Positions 7,743 through 16,244 are shown, counted from the first letter of the stretch. The stretch is 64,000 bases of DNA from Paenibacillus sp. ACRRX (GCF_022346885.1 NZ_JAKRNK010000001.1:1116001-1180000), one strand, 5' to 3'. Translations and numbers: made by a program. Notes: generated by a model from the sequence alone, not told the origin.

Positions 7743-10238
7743 TTAATATTGAGGTTGTAAAGTTATTAGCAGGATACCATGCGAGGGGATGATAAATGTC
7801 CTCTCAAGCTGTCCTACCGCGTCCAGCCATTCAACATGGATTTCAGGAACACTTCTATTCCGCAAAAATTGCAGCTCCTCCTCTGTTGGATAGGTCGGTG
7901 CGCCTAAGCAAATCCATTCATCGAAGACAGATCCATGTTCACGATCCAGCCGGTAGCTTGTCATTTTATATTTATGTTCCTGTCCATCCAGATTAAGCTT
8001 AAAGGAACAGTTTCCTTTTTCTTCAAAAATAGTATACCGACTTGTTTCAGTCAATCCTGACCAATCACCGCTTGCAAAAAGTTGATCCACATGGGTGTAA
8101 TTATACATCAGAATTTGCAAGCATCCATCTCTGGCACTCGTTACGATATATCCGTCACCTTGGGCCAAAATACAATCCCCCAGTCTAGTAAGCAGCTCAA
8201 AGGCATGATAACTGGGTTTCTTCAAGCCATTACGGTTGATGAGGCCAAAACCGCCGTAGAAAATGGAGGAAGGTACTAAGCTTTCTTCAAAAACATCCGT
8301 AAATGACCAGAAGGCAATGGATTTTAATGTACCCAGCGTTTGTAGCACATGATGAACGACAAACGCTCCCATAAACATCGTATCGTGGATCAGATTGCGG
8401 TCATACAGTGAGAAATTCCATTCTGTCATGTGAAGCTCAAGTTCTGATATGTCCGTCCCTGTAAGCTTTGATCTCAGACGCTTCACGCTATCCAAATAGA
8501 ATGAAGGAGGCATGAGCGTCGTTAGTTTATCTTTTTCACTTTTCTGGTTCGGGTATTCCGAATAGACATGGAATGAAAAAAAGTCAATCGGAATCTGTCT
8601 TTCGCTGCAAAAGGCAATGAATTCGTCAGCCCAGTTATCGTTCCATACAGAGCCGTAGCCCATAGCAGGTCCACCTACGCGGAACTTGGAAGAAATCGAT
8701 TTGATCGCGGCTGCCGTCTCAGCATAGAATTCAAAATATTCCTGCTTTGTTCCTGCCCAACATACACCGGATAGATCAGGTTCATTCCATACTTCGAAGT
8801 ACCATGTTGATACTTCCTCCATGCCGTAACGGTTCAAGCAGTGAAATACGAATTCACGAACAAGTGCATTCCATTTATTCTGATCTTTGGGTGGTGCAAT
8901 ATGCCCTCTCCACCAGAAGATCGTTTCATTCGAACGAGCAAGTACCGATGGCATGAAACTTAGAGCAACAAACGGGCGGATGTCGGCCTTCAGTAAAAAA
9001 TCGTAGAGCTTATCGACATAAGCCCAGTTGAAAATGGGTTCCCCTTCTTCCGTCTCTGCATACACCATCATCTCATCATTAAAGATGCCATGAAATCGTA
9101 TATGCGAAAACTTTAGATTACGCTGCAATTCCAATAACTGTGACTGCCAATCGGCACGTAATCCTTCAACTGCTCTTCCTGCTGTAGTAAGCCAATTCCA
9201 ATGTTTCATATAAGGAATACCTGCAGCTTTTATATTGACGGATATTTCCATTTGATTGTAAATGACGTTCTCCGTAGAGGATGTGAGAAATGATTCTTGT
9301 GATGTCTCCAAATATCGATAGAGCGACTCCATCGCTTGGATCGTATCGACTTCATAATAATCGGCGCTAGTCGATTCTTCATAAGTAAGCGGTTTGCGAG
9401 TAGGATCTGCAGCCTTGGATTCCATTATCGACTCACGGAAAACGCCGGGAGTGGTATCGTATTTTTCTTTGAAATATTTATTAAACAACTTGACGTTTGC
9501 GAAACCGCAATCCAACGCGATCTGAGTCATGCTGAGATTAGTATTTATCAAAGCATCAACAGCTTTCTCCAACCGAACCGTAGTCAAATATTTCTGAAAC
9601 GGAATGCCGATTTTGTCGCTGAAGAAATGAGAGAAATAGTGTAGGCTTAAATGCTCTTGATCAGCAATGGATTGCAGCGTGATTTTCTGGCTGTAATGGC
9701 GGTCAATAAATTGCAGTACGCGATTCAAACGCTGATAATCATAATCCTTAACATTCCTACGCTTCTCTTCCGTCATACGCCTGGAAAAAAAACGCATAAG
9801 ATGTCCCGCTAGCATATACAATAGACCCATCGAATAATTCCGGCTGCCTTGTGTTTTCTTACTCGCTTCCCAAGCCATTTGTGCCAGATAACAGCGAATT
9901 CGATCATAATGATTCCGATTCTCGGGTGTCTGATACAATGAATTGCAGGCCACTAGCATATGCTCATCAAGCAGTTCCGGACTAAATTGGAGCGTAAGCA
10001 GAACATTGTCCTGATTTGTGTGCTCAATCTGATGAACGGACATGCTATTCACGACAATAATATCGTCCTGATTCAGTGTGTAACTTTGCTGGTCCAGGTG
10101 CATTGTAATCGCGCCCTGAAGAACATAGATAATCTCGACTTCCTTATGCCAATGAAAAGGTACATACGCAACGCTGTTGACGAACAGCCTGATTGGCAGG
10201 TCCTCCTGATAGTCGATAAATTCGTACAAATAACTCAT
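7743..10238 (-). CDS. AraC-type regulator fused to a GH39 beta-xylosidase-like domain, 831 aa
   Basis: The N-terminal third is a complete AraC regulator: cupin sensor (about 10-100, FHWHKEVEIIYVLQG) and two helix-turn-helices (about 165-265, ITLQSIADQEHLSLHYFSHF and MTQIALDCGFANVKLFNKYF). It continues without a stop into a GH39-like barrel (about 335-740). The expected catalytic acids are present: Glu486 in VWNEPD (acid/base) and Glu606 in HMTEWN (nucleophile). There is no signal peptide, so it is cytoplasmic. It may sense xylosides or similar oligosaccharides with an enzyme fold kept for binding, or both regulate and hydrolyse. The start ATG 10238 has AAAGGAG ten bases upstream; TTG 10244 is a possible alternative. 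It is upstream of and codirectional with the PTS-GH3 operon, its likely target. Confidence 0.85.
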   Translation of the reverse strand: MSYLYEFIDYQEDLPIRLFVNSVAYVPFHWHKEVEIIYVLQGAITMHLDQQSYTLNQDDIIVVNSMSVHQIEHTNQDNVLLTLQFSPELLDEHMLVACNSLYQTPENRNHYDRIRCYLAQMAWEASKKTQGSRNYSMGLLYMLAGHLMRFFSRRMTEEKRRNVKDYDYQRLNRVLQFIDRHYSQKITLQSIADQEHLSLHYFSHFFSDKIGIPFQKYLTTVRLEKAVDALINTNLSMTQIALDCGFANVKLFNKYFKEKYDTTPGVFRESIMESKAADPTRKPLTYEESTSADYYEVDTIQAMESLYRYLETSQESFLTSSTENVIYNQMEISVNIKAAGIPYMKHWNWLTTAGRAVEGLRADWQSQLLELQRNLKFSHIRFHGIFNDEMMVYAETEEGEPIFNWAYVDKLYDFLLKADIRPFVALSFMPSVLARSNETIFWWRGHIAPPKDQNKWNALVREFVFHCLNRYGMEEVSTWYFEVWNEPDLSGVCWAGTKQEYFEFYAETAAAIKSISSKFRVGGPAMGYGSVWNDNWADEFIAFCSERQIPIDFFSFHVYSEYPNQKSEKDKLTTLMPPSFYLDSVKRLRSKLTGTDISELELHMTEWNFSLYDRNLIHDTMFMGAFVVHHVLQTLGTLKSIAFWSFTDVFEESLVPSSIFYGGFGLINRNGLKKPSYHAFELLTRLGDCILAQGDGYIVTSARDGCLQILMYNYTHVDQLFASGDWSGLTETSRYTIFEEKGNCSFKLNLDGQEHKYKMTSYRLDREHGSVFDEWICLGAPTYPTEEELQFLRNRSVPEIHVEWLDAVGQLERTFIIPSHGILLITLQPQY

Positions 10239-10699
10239 CGGCAAGGATCTCCTTTATAAATAATTGTACCTTGCTACAAAATAACGAGGTTTCAAAAAAG
10301 GTTTGAGCGTTAAAGTGGGGGAGCTATAGCTAAAAATAATATTCCATATTTCACCTCGTTTATCCATCTTTATTCTCTACCCTGCTATACTATCCGACAC
10401 TTGTGCTAAAGACGAATAGAAATGAGTGATAGAACTACTCATTTTTTAGTATTTTTTTCGCACTAATTTGTAGGTGGATACGTCAAATACGCTTGTAATA
10501 AATAATTCTATCAAGCTAAGAAGGATGATTTCAATGATAGTCACTATTGAGGGGACAAAGAAAGTGGCTCCTATATAGTAAAGATATACGAACAAGATGT
10601 TTATAAAGCGAAAACAATAAAGGCAATGGCTTGGTGGAATACCGCAGATGGATGGGAATAGATGGGGACCTGGAATGTGGGCGAGGGGAGGTGAATGGA
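10239..10699. other. Intergenic region, possible ORF debris
   Basis: An ATG at 10535 with GAAGGATG upstream opens a frame that reads MIVTIEGTKKVAPI and stops. Further fragments (AMAWWNTADGWE) follow in the same orientation and end at a stop just before the next small gene. This suggests a broken gene fused to the start of the 49-aa ORF. No clear promoter was identified. Confidence 0.25.
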
Positions 10700-10849
10700 A
10701 TGAGGGTTGCGCCAGTATACAATGTAAGTCTGTTGCATTTAATCAAACAACACAGTGGTTTAAGCATTGAAGATATCCAGAATCACGAGGACTATAAGGA
10801 TACTAGTATAGCTACTTTGGAGAATGAACTAGTAGTATTATTGACATGA
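10700..10849 (+). CDS. Small ORF of unknown function, 49 aa
   Basis: The ATG at 10700 follows GGGGAGGTG. The product starts MRVAPVYNVSLLHLIKQ and contains GLSIEDIQNHEDYKD, with an amphipathic, acidic C-terminal helix; the frame extends upstream to 10631 without a ribosome site. I do not recognise it. It is followed 36 bases later by a good terminator, which supports a real transcript. Short acidic helical proteins like this are common in phage early regions, which fits the neighbourhood. Confidence 0.4.
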   Translation: MRVAPVYNVSLLHLIKQHSGLSIEDIQNHEDYKDTSIATLENELVVLLT

Positions 10850-10885
10850 GAGAAATAATATTAACAGATGATCATAAGTGTGTTT

Positions 10886-10910
10886 AAGCACCCTAACCGG
10901 TGCTTTTTTC
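10886..10910 (+). terminator. Rho-independent terminator
   Basis: Arms AAGCACC (10886-10892) and GGTGCTT (10899-10905), followed by a T run. Confidence 0.75.
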
Positions 10911-11092
10911 TTTTGCCTAAAAACCAAAATTCAAAACGCTTATAAGTACTGTTTAGTTTTGTTTTATGGTAGAAAGATGACTTTCTTCGGTGCTTTGATT
11001 ACTGTTTCTCCCAAATCTATTGCTGAGTAATTGACTATGTATAATAATGAGATTGCAGGACGATTATATCCCAAATATTAGGAGGTCTTTGT

Positions 11093-11545
11093 GTGCTTTA
11101 TATGAAAAAGAAGTTCGTAACAGGTATTTTAACACTTGCCATGGCAGTTGGAATGTCCTCATCAGCTTATGCAGATGATATTAAGCGAGTTCAAGAAATT
11201 GAACCTAATTTCAGTTTCGCAAAAGCTACTAACTTTACTATTGTAGATTATGTTATTCTTGACGGTGAGATGTCTAGTGATTCTGATTTCGATTATTTCA
11301 GGTTTCAAGCCCCAAAAACCGGAACCTTTTCAATCGATTGTGGCATATTGCAGGATGTTCCTGCTGGGGATTTAGAGGTTTTACTCTATTCCAAAACAGG
11401 AGCGGTATTGAAAAGCAAAAAATTGAATTCTCGAAACGAGCTAAGATTTGAGTATCAATTAACTAAAGATGAGGTTTATTATATCGGCGTAGAATCTATG
11501 TATTCCAAGCCCTTCGAATATACAATTGATTTCGAAGCTAAGTGA
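11093..11545 (+). CDS. Small secreted protein with a PPC-like beta domain, 150 aa
   Basis: GGAGGT lies six bases upstream of GTG 11093, favouring this start over ATG 11102, which would be fifteen bases away. Residues 1-27 are a Sec signal peptide ending SSAYA-DD. The mature domain matches the bacterial pre-peptidase C-terminal (PPC) pattern: EIEPNFSFAKATNF, DSDFDYFRFQAPKTGTFSI, DLEVLLYSKTGAVL and EVYYIGVESM. PPC domains usually ride on secreted proteases and are removed or used for binding; here the domain stands alone. The gene is monocistronic with its own terminator and has a distant cousin at 12831-13310. Confidence 0.75.
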   Translation: MLYMKKKFVTGILTLAMAVGMSSSAYADDIKRVQEIEPNFSFAKATNFTIVDYVILDGEMSSDSDFDYFRFQAPKTGTFSIDCGILQDVPAGDLEVLLYSKTGAVLKSKKLNSRNELRFEYQLTKDEVYYIGVESMYSKPFEYTIDFEAK

Positions 11546-11581
11546 AGACAAAAACTCTTTGCAGTACAAATAATTTATTTT

Positions 11582-11606
11582 AAAGCACCCATCGCGGTGC
11601 TTTTTA
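11582..11606 (+). terminator. Rho-independent terminator
   Basis: Arms AAGCACC (11583-11589) and GGTGCTT (11596-11602) followed by Ts. The stem is the same as the terminator at 10886. Confidence 0.75.
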
Positions 11607-11631
11607 TTATGTCCAGAAAGGATGAGAGGCA

Positions 11632-11785
11632 ATGAACTTTGGTCAATCAATTGAATTGCAAAGGGCAGGTAAGAAATTTACGCGAAAAGGATGAAATGAG
11701 CAAGGGGGGGGGCTAGCATATGTATCTTCTTCACCTTTTCGTATACCAGATTCAAATAGAATCTTGAAGGAAATCGATTAAATGT
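11632..11785 (+). pseudogene. DUF2829 (Tad2-like) phage protein remnant
   Basis: A ribosome site (GATGAGAGG) precedes ATG 11632. The product MNFGQSIE...AGKKFTRKG is the typical start of DUF2829 proteins, which open with MNFG-x-A-x-E and reach R-K-G-W-N-G near residue 20. Here the codon for that Trp is TGA (11692-11694), and the next codon encodes Asn as expected. A run of nine Gs (about 11704-11712) soon after looks like a second lesion by slippage; beyond it another frame reads MYLLHLF. DUF2829 includes the anti-Thoeris protein Tad2 (established); whether this copy had that role is unknown. It is now inactive. Confidence 0.5.
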
Positions 11786-11894
11786 AGCTATTACTTGTAT
11801 GATTTTTGAATAAAACGAGGAATATCACTTGAATCCATGAAGGTAGAATGGAGGTCAACCAGTCATAACACAGAATGCAAAAGAACTAAAAAAG

Positions 11895-11940
11895 ACAGCG
11901 CCTCTAAGAGCTAATTAGATACTCCTAATGACGCTGCTGC
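11895..11940 (-). terminator. Terminator of the 130-aa protein gene
   Basis: On the minus strand CAGCGTCATTAGGAG pairs with CTCTTAGAGGCGCTG (G-T pairs and mismatches inside), followed by TCTTTTTT. Confidence 0.55.
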
Positions 11941-11949
11941 TTATGTAAG

Positions 11950-12342
11950 TTACACAATGTCTGAGATCAGAAGTGTGTTGTCCTCCATAATGAATATCAC
12001 CTTTTTAGTTAACCCTGAAGGAGTAGCATCGCCTGGGATCACTTGAGCATCACCATATGACCCTGTTTGTGAATAATAATATTGAAGCTTATAATCATCA
12101 AACCAGAATGTAAATGTATTGTTATCGCCTGAAATTGTCATGTGATGTTCAGCGTAATACTCTGGTCCGCTACAATCAGGAATATCACACCCTTCATCAT
12201 GTTGGCCAGAAGTTAAATTAACACTAGGTAGAGTTGAGGAAGAATATGCTTGAATTAATGTACTATCTTTGGAACACTCCGTGTTCGTAAAACTATACTT
12301 TTGATTGGTTTTGTTGATAACGATTAACAACTTTTTAAGCAT
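11950..12342 (-). CDS. Protein of unknown function, 130 aa
   Basis: ATG 12342 has GGAGGCG seven bases upstream. The sequence begins MLKKLLIVINKT, too polar after residue 10 to be a normal signal peptide, and continues with a Ser/Thr-rich part, a CDIPDC motif and a beta-rich C-terminal half (NTFTFWFDDYKLQYYYSQ, KKVIFIMEDNTLLISDIV). The two Cys could bind metal or form a disulfide. I do not recognise the family. It has its own terminator, as do the other small genes of this region. Confidence 0.55.
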   Translation of the reverse strand: MLKKLLIVINKTNQKYSFTNTECSKDSTLIQAYSSSTLPSVNLTSGQHDEGCDIPDCSGPEYYAEHHMTISGDNNTFTFWFDDYKLQYYYSQTGSYGDAQVIPGDATPSGLTKKVIFIMEDNTLLISDIV

Positions 12343-12581
12343 ATATTCGCCTCCAATAATAAGTTGCTTTCAAAATGAATATATTCTGCAGCATTGATAT
12401 ATATGTGCTTTGGGTAAAAAAGTGGTGAAGGCCTTGGTGAGGTGAAGTTCTGCAATGAACTTGCTGAGTAGGTAACCGAACAGACAGATAATGTGAACAA
12501 GTGGGATAAAAGATAATTAGGGCTAGAGAATGAGTAGACCAAATTTGCATGCATATTTTGCTAAAACATAAGGAGATAACA

Positions 12582-12795
12582 ATGTACAAGCTCTACACTG
12601 ACTGACAGAGTTGAGTTTGCATTAGGGCAGTTGTCGCGACAGGAACGAGGATGTTATAAATTGGTCAGGGAAACTGTTTTCTTATGGAGGAGCCAGCGAA
12701 TATATTGGGGTTATAAAAGAGCACTGTACAAAGGTTTGTTGAGGCTGCTGATACAAAGTTACAGCATCTTATTAATCATCTGACTTATTTAACAG
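12582..12795 (+). pseudogene. Phage sigma-like (ArpU/sigma-70 region 4 type) regulator, frameshifted
   Basis: AAGGAGATAACA precedes ATG 12582, but the frame reads MYKLYTD and stops. The stop is caused by a tandem duplication of ACTG (12597-12604): removing one copy gives MYKLYTD-RVEFALGQLSRQERGCYKLV. A second shift then leads into FSYGGASEYIGV and a third into KSTVQRFVEAADTKLQHLI. The rebuilt order (acidic helix with LSxxER, then YxxxAxxIGVxKSTVQRFVExADxK) is that of a sigma-70 region 4-like helix-turn-helix in phage late-gene regulators. Family assignment rests on recall of the motif. At least three lesions show the gene is dead. Confidence 0.45.
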
Positions 12796-12825
12796 AAAAG
12801 AGCGCCAAATCAAGGCGCTCTTCGA
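12795..12825 (-). terminator. Terminator of the secreted 159-aa gene
   Basis: Perfect arms AAGAGCGCC (12798-12806) and GGCGCTCTT (12814-12822); the minus-strand product ends in TTTTC. Confidence 0.75.
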
Positions 12826-12830
12826 TAAAA

Positions 12831-13310
12831 TTAATAATGAAATAGTGAAAAGTGATACACTCTCATAGAATCAATAGTTAAATTTATCCCACGAATCCTA
12901 ACAATATAAGCTTTACCTTCAGTTGCTTGGAAGTTTACATAAGACGGTTGTTCAGCGTTAAAAAATTGTGTTGCAATACGTCCTTCGTTTTGATCAAACC
13001 CTTCTTTATCAAAAACTTCAACTACGTATTGCTGATTATCGGGTGGATAAAAGTAAACACTGTGAATACCCGTTACGTTAGATGTAATTGCATAATAGTC
13101 AAGATCATATAGGTAATCCATTGTTCCGAAAAATGTTTCGTGTGAACCATATTTTTGATCAGGTATGTAAAGAAGATTACTAGGCGTGTTGTTCATTGGC
13201 TCAATATCATAGCTTCCCATATTGGGATCAAATGGAGCTGCACTAGCTGGAATGGCAGCGCCAATTGCAAGAACAGCACCTAGCAACAATACAGTTAATT
13301 TCTTCTTCAT
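12831..13310 (-). CDS. Small secreted protein, PPC-like, 159 aa
   Basis: ATG 13310 has GGAGGT seven bases upstream; the longer frame to 13343 is not supported. Residues 1-25 are a signal peptide (MKKK, a Leu/Val/Ala core, then ASA-AP). The mature part has the beta-strand pattern of a PPC-like domain: TFFGTMDYLYDLDYYAITS, GIHSVYFYPPDNQQYVVEVFD and KAYIVRIRGIN. It resembles the product of 11093-11545 in layout (secreted, one PPC-like domain, no enzyme), though sequence identity is low. The extracellular role is unknown. Confidence 0.7.
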   Translation of the reverse strand: MKKKLTVLLLGAVLAIGAAIPASAAPFDPNMGSYDIEPMNNTPSNLLYIPDQKYGSHETFFGTMDYLYDLDYYAITSNVTGIHSVYFYPPDNQQYVVEVFDKEGFDQNEGRIATQFFNAEQPSYVNFQATEGKAYIVRIRGINLTIDSMRVYHFSLFHY

Positions 13311-13862
13311 GTAATAACCTCCAAAGGGATATAATAGAAACATATAACATATTCTAGAACATTATCAAATATCCTTCTTTTATTTAGGAAAAATCTAGGA
13401 GTGTAAAACAAGGAGATCTAACACATGTTCGAAATCACCTCGGTAGACTGCATCTATAAATAGTGAGACAAAAAAATATGCACAGATAACAACCTACGGG
13501 AGCAACTGTACAGTGTCTAAACTATGGTTTATCCTCCTTTCTATATATTTTTCCCTTCGGGACGGTATTTTACATTACAGGTGATTAAAACCTGATCGAG
13601 GAAGATTAGGTTTGTAGTGCGTGCTAAGCTTTTTGGAATTTTTAATATTCATCACTCATGGATAACTGCTAACATTGCATGTTCAATGTGCTTGCCATAA
13701 TTGTAGCTGTGACTGTTTTAACTCAAACCAAGAGAGCTGAGCGGTTAAAAAATCAGGTATAGCTCTAAGGGTTCTGTAAGAATAGTTGTTCAGGAAAAAA
13801 GTATAGCAAAATGTAGGATTAAAAGCTGTCCAAGAGGCTCAATTACAAAGGAGGAATATTAG
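13311..13862. other. Intergenic region without a gene
   Basis: No frame with both a ribosome site and reasonable length. Many stops in all frames. I see no hairpin followed by a T run. Confidence 0.35.
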
Positions 13863-14109
13863 ATGGAGTTCATGTTATCTAAGCGCATCAGAATCTATAG
13901 CAGGAGCAAATTTAGCTGCAGATTCTGATAATGACGAATCTACAGTAATTTCTATGACTGGTCGAAACGTGGGTGGTGACAAAGACCATATTGTAAAAAC
14001 TTTCACGGAGCCAGTAACAGTAAATGCAATTAGAGTAAGTGCCACAAAATCTATTAATTTTGGATTTTACGATAAAAGTGGAAAATACAAAGCCTTTGAT
14101 TTACATTAG
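13863..14109 (+). pseudogene. Degraded small protein gene (frameshift in the N-terminal region)
   Basis: AAAGGAGGA precedes ATG 13863, but that frame ends after 21 codons. The next frame is open to TAG 14107 and encodes a convincing mature domain: SIAGANLAADSDNDE, then VISMTGRNVGGDKDHIV, TFTEPVTVNAIRVSATKS and FGFYDKSGKYKAF. The N-terminal part overlapping the ATG makes no sense as a signal peptide in either frame, so a frameshift or small deletion has damaged it. The mature part has a beta-sandwich look but I cannot name it. It is one more of the small, probably exported, proteins of the first 14 kb. Confidence 0.4.
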
Positions 14110-14200
14110 CGGACATGTTATCGTATCGTAATTGGCTTATTAGCGGTCATTATCCCGACCTATGGCTAAACAATATCATCACACTAAGGAAGAGAGCAAA

Positions 14201-15025
14201 ATGTACACGATCAGCAGATTTTCTCAGCTTTGTAAAATGAGTGCGCGCATGCTGCGTCACTATGACAAGGAAGAACTCTTGAAACCCGTTCATGTGGATA
14301 CCACGAACGGCTACAGATATTATGAGAAGAACCAATTAGAAACGGCATTACGAATTAAGAAGCTGAAGGAATATAGATTCTCTCTGCCAGAGATCAGAAC
14401 GGTTCTGCAGACAGCGGACAGAAAAATGCTTACTGGATTAATACATTTAAAAATAAATGAATTATCCGACGAGATGAATCGAAATAGGCAGATCATTAAA
14501 GAAATGCAAGAAATGATAAATACAGATGTAAATTTGATGGGTGAAGAACATAGATCTTATGATATATTGCTCGGCATGAGGAATGAGAAAAGTGTTATAT
14601 ATCAAAGAATGTCTATAAACATTGCAGATATAGACCAATATATAGATTCTTTATACGAAAAGGCGGGAAAAGGTAATATCCCGGTGCTTGGTGTTCCGTC
14701 TGCTGTTTTTTTTGATGAAGAATTTCTCCCTGAACATAGCGATATGGAATTGATGATTCCCATTATGCTCAGGAATGAAGAAGCCATATCAAGGGATTGT
14801 AACATAAAAAAACTACCCCAAACCATGATTGCTACTACCCTGCATATCGGAGATTACGACTACATCGGATACGCACATTTGGCACTTGAAGAATGGATAG
14901 AACGTAATGGCTATGGCTTTGAGGGCCCACCTTACGAAACCTACTTAAAAGGTCCAGAATGTGACTGCCCAGTGGAGGAATATGTTACGCAAATCTGTTT
15001 TCCTGTCCGTATAGAGGCAAAGTAA
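14201..15025 (+). CDS. MerR-family regulator with a GyrI-like effector domain, 274 aa
   Basis: The start ATG 14201 (MYTISRFSQLCKMS) follows AAGGAAGAG; the frame to 14162 adds residues without a site. Residues 1-70 are a MerR winged helix (MLRHYDKEELLKPVHVD, GYRYYEKNQLETAL). A coiled-coil dimer helix spans about 75-120. The C-terminal half (about 125-274) is a GyrI/effector-binding-like domain. This layout is that of BmrR-type activators that sense amphipathic or aromatic compounds and distort a promoter with a long spacer. It precedes the agmatine-deiminase-like gene by 79 bases in the same direction, so it may control it; no operator was identified. Confidence 0.85.
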   Translation: MYTISRFSQLCKMSARMLRHYDKEELLKPVHVDTTNGYRYYEKNQLETALRIKKLKEYRFSLPEIRTVLQTADRKMLTGLIHLKINELSDEMNRNRQIIKEMQEMINTDVNLMGEEHRSYDILLGMRNEKSVIYQRMSINIADIDQYIDSLYEKAGKGNIPVLGVPSAVFFDEEFLPEHSDMELMIPIMLRNEEAISRDCNIKKLPQTMIATTLHIGDYDYIGYAHLALEEWIERNGYGFEGPPYETYLKGPECDCPVEEYVTQICFPVRIEAK

Positions 15026-15104
15026 TAAGTGCTTGACCTTAACACTATGTCAAAGCTTATTCTACATCTGAGAGAAAGTTAGTCACATAAAAGGAGATTT
15101 AAAG

Positions 15105-16244
15105 ATGAAGAAGATGGTTGTTGTGTGTTCGGGAGTAGTATTAACGGCAGGAATCATAATGGGATGTTTTCATAGTACAACTGCTGAGAGTCAAAGTGTG
15201 AAACAGCAAAACGTAGGCAAATACACCATGCCGGATGAGAGAAACAAACATGAAGGGACATGGCTACAATGGCCCCATAACTTTACGTACGGTAAAGGCC
15301 ATAAAGAGAAGCTTGAGGCGATTTGGATAGAGATGACCGCTGCGCTAAGTGAAGGTGAAAATGTTCATATCATCGCATATGATAAGTACGAAAAAGAATA
15401 CATTTACGATCTTCTGTATGATGAAGGTATAGATATGGACAAAATCGACTTCTATATTGTTCCTACGGACGATGTATGGGCAAGAGATACCGCCCCAATT
15501 TTTGTATACGACAAGGATAACAATATAAAACTCATGGACTGGGGATTTAACGGGTGGGGAAAGAAAACACCGTATAAAAAGGATGCTCAAATAGCGAACA
15601 GACTTGGTAAGCAGTTGGAGAAGGAAAGAATTGATCTCAATGAGGTCGTACTTGAAGGTGGAGCCTTTGAACTGGATGGTAATGGTACATTCTTATCGAC
15701 ACGAAGTGCAGTTACAAATAAAAATAGAAACCCTGAATTCTCAGAAGCAGAAATAGAGGAGTATATAGAAGAATATCTAGGGGCCACTAATTTTATTTGG
15801 TTAGATGGTGTGCCGAATCAGGATATTACTGATTTTCATATTGATGGGTTTGCAAAATTTTATGATAAATCCACAATTGTAACAATGAAAGGGGACGATT
15901 TAGAAGAATGGGGTGTCTCCATAAAGGATATGAACACACTAATGAAAGCGAAGAATGTTGCGGGCAAGCCTTATAAGTTTGTGTATTTGCCAATTAGTAA
16001 AAACAATGTTGTACTCAACAGCGGGGAAAATCTAGGATACAAAGGTTCTTATATAAATTATTATATTGGAAATACAGTTGTATTGGTTCCGAATTACAAT
16101 GATCCTAATGATCAAAAAGCTAACGATATTATCCAAAAACTATACCCTGATCGTAAAGTAATAGGCATAGATGTGAGAGAGCTGTATAAAGACGGTGGTA
16201 TGATTCATTGTGTTACACAACAACAGCCAGTTAATCTGCAGTAA
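15105..16244 (+). CDS. Agmatine deiminase-family lipoprotein, 379 aa
   Basis: A guanidino-group deiminase of the agmatine deiminase / Porphyromonas-type peptidylarginine deiminase family. Residues 1-21 form a lipoprotein signal (MKKMVVVCSG... with lipobox IMGC, Cys21), so the enzyme is predicted to be anchored outside the cell. Family motifs are present: TWLQWPHN, the DDVWARDTAP acidic motif, LEGGAFELDGNGTFLST, DFHIDGFAKF (catalytic His) and GGMIHCVTQQQP (nucleophile Cys369). The ribosome site AAAAGGAG is well placed. Normal agmatine deiminase (AguA) is cytoplasmic and works with AguB to make putrescine; neither AguB nor a transporter is here. Substrate could be agmatine, arginine or peptidyl-arginine outside the cell. 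Confidence 0.85.
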   Translation: MKKMVVVCSGVVLTAGIIMGCFHSTTAESQSVKQQNVGKYTMPDERNKHEGTWLQWPHNFTYGKGHKEKLEAIWIEMTAALSEGENVHIIAYDKYEKEYIYDLLYDEGIDMDKIDFYIVPTDDVWARDTAPIFVYDKDNNIKLMDWGFNGWGKKTPYKKDAQIANRLGKQLEKERIDLNEVVLEGGAFELDGNGTFLSTRSAVTNKNRNPEFSEAEIEEYIEEYLGATNFIWLDGVPNQDITDFHIDGFAKFYDKSTIVTMKGDDLEEWGVSIKDMNTLMKAKNVAGKPYKFVYLPISKNNVVLNSGENLGYKGSYINYYIGNTVVLVPNYNDPNDQKANDIIQKLYPDRKVIGIDVRELYKDGGMIHCVTQQQPVNLQ

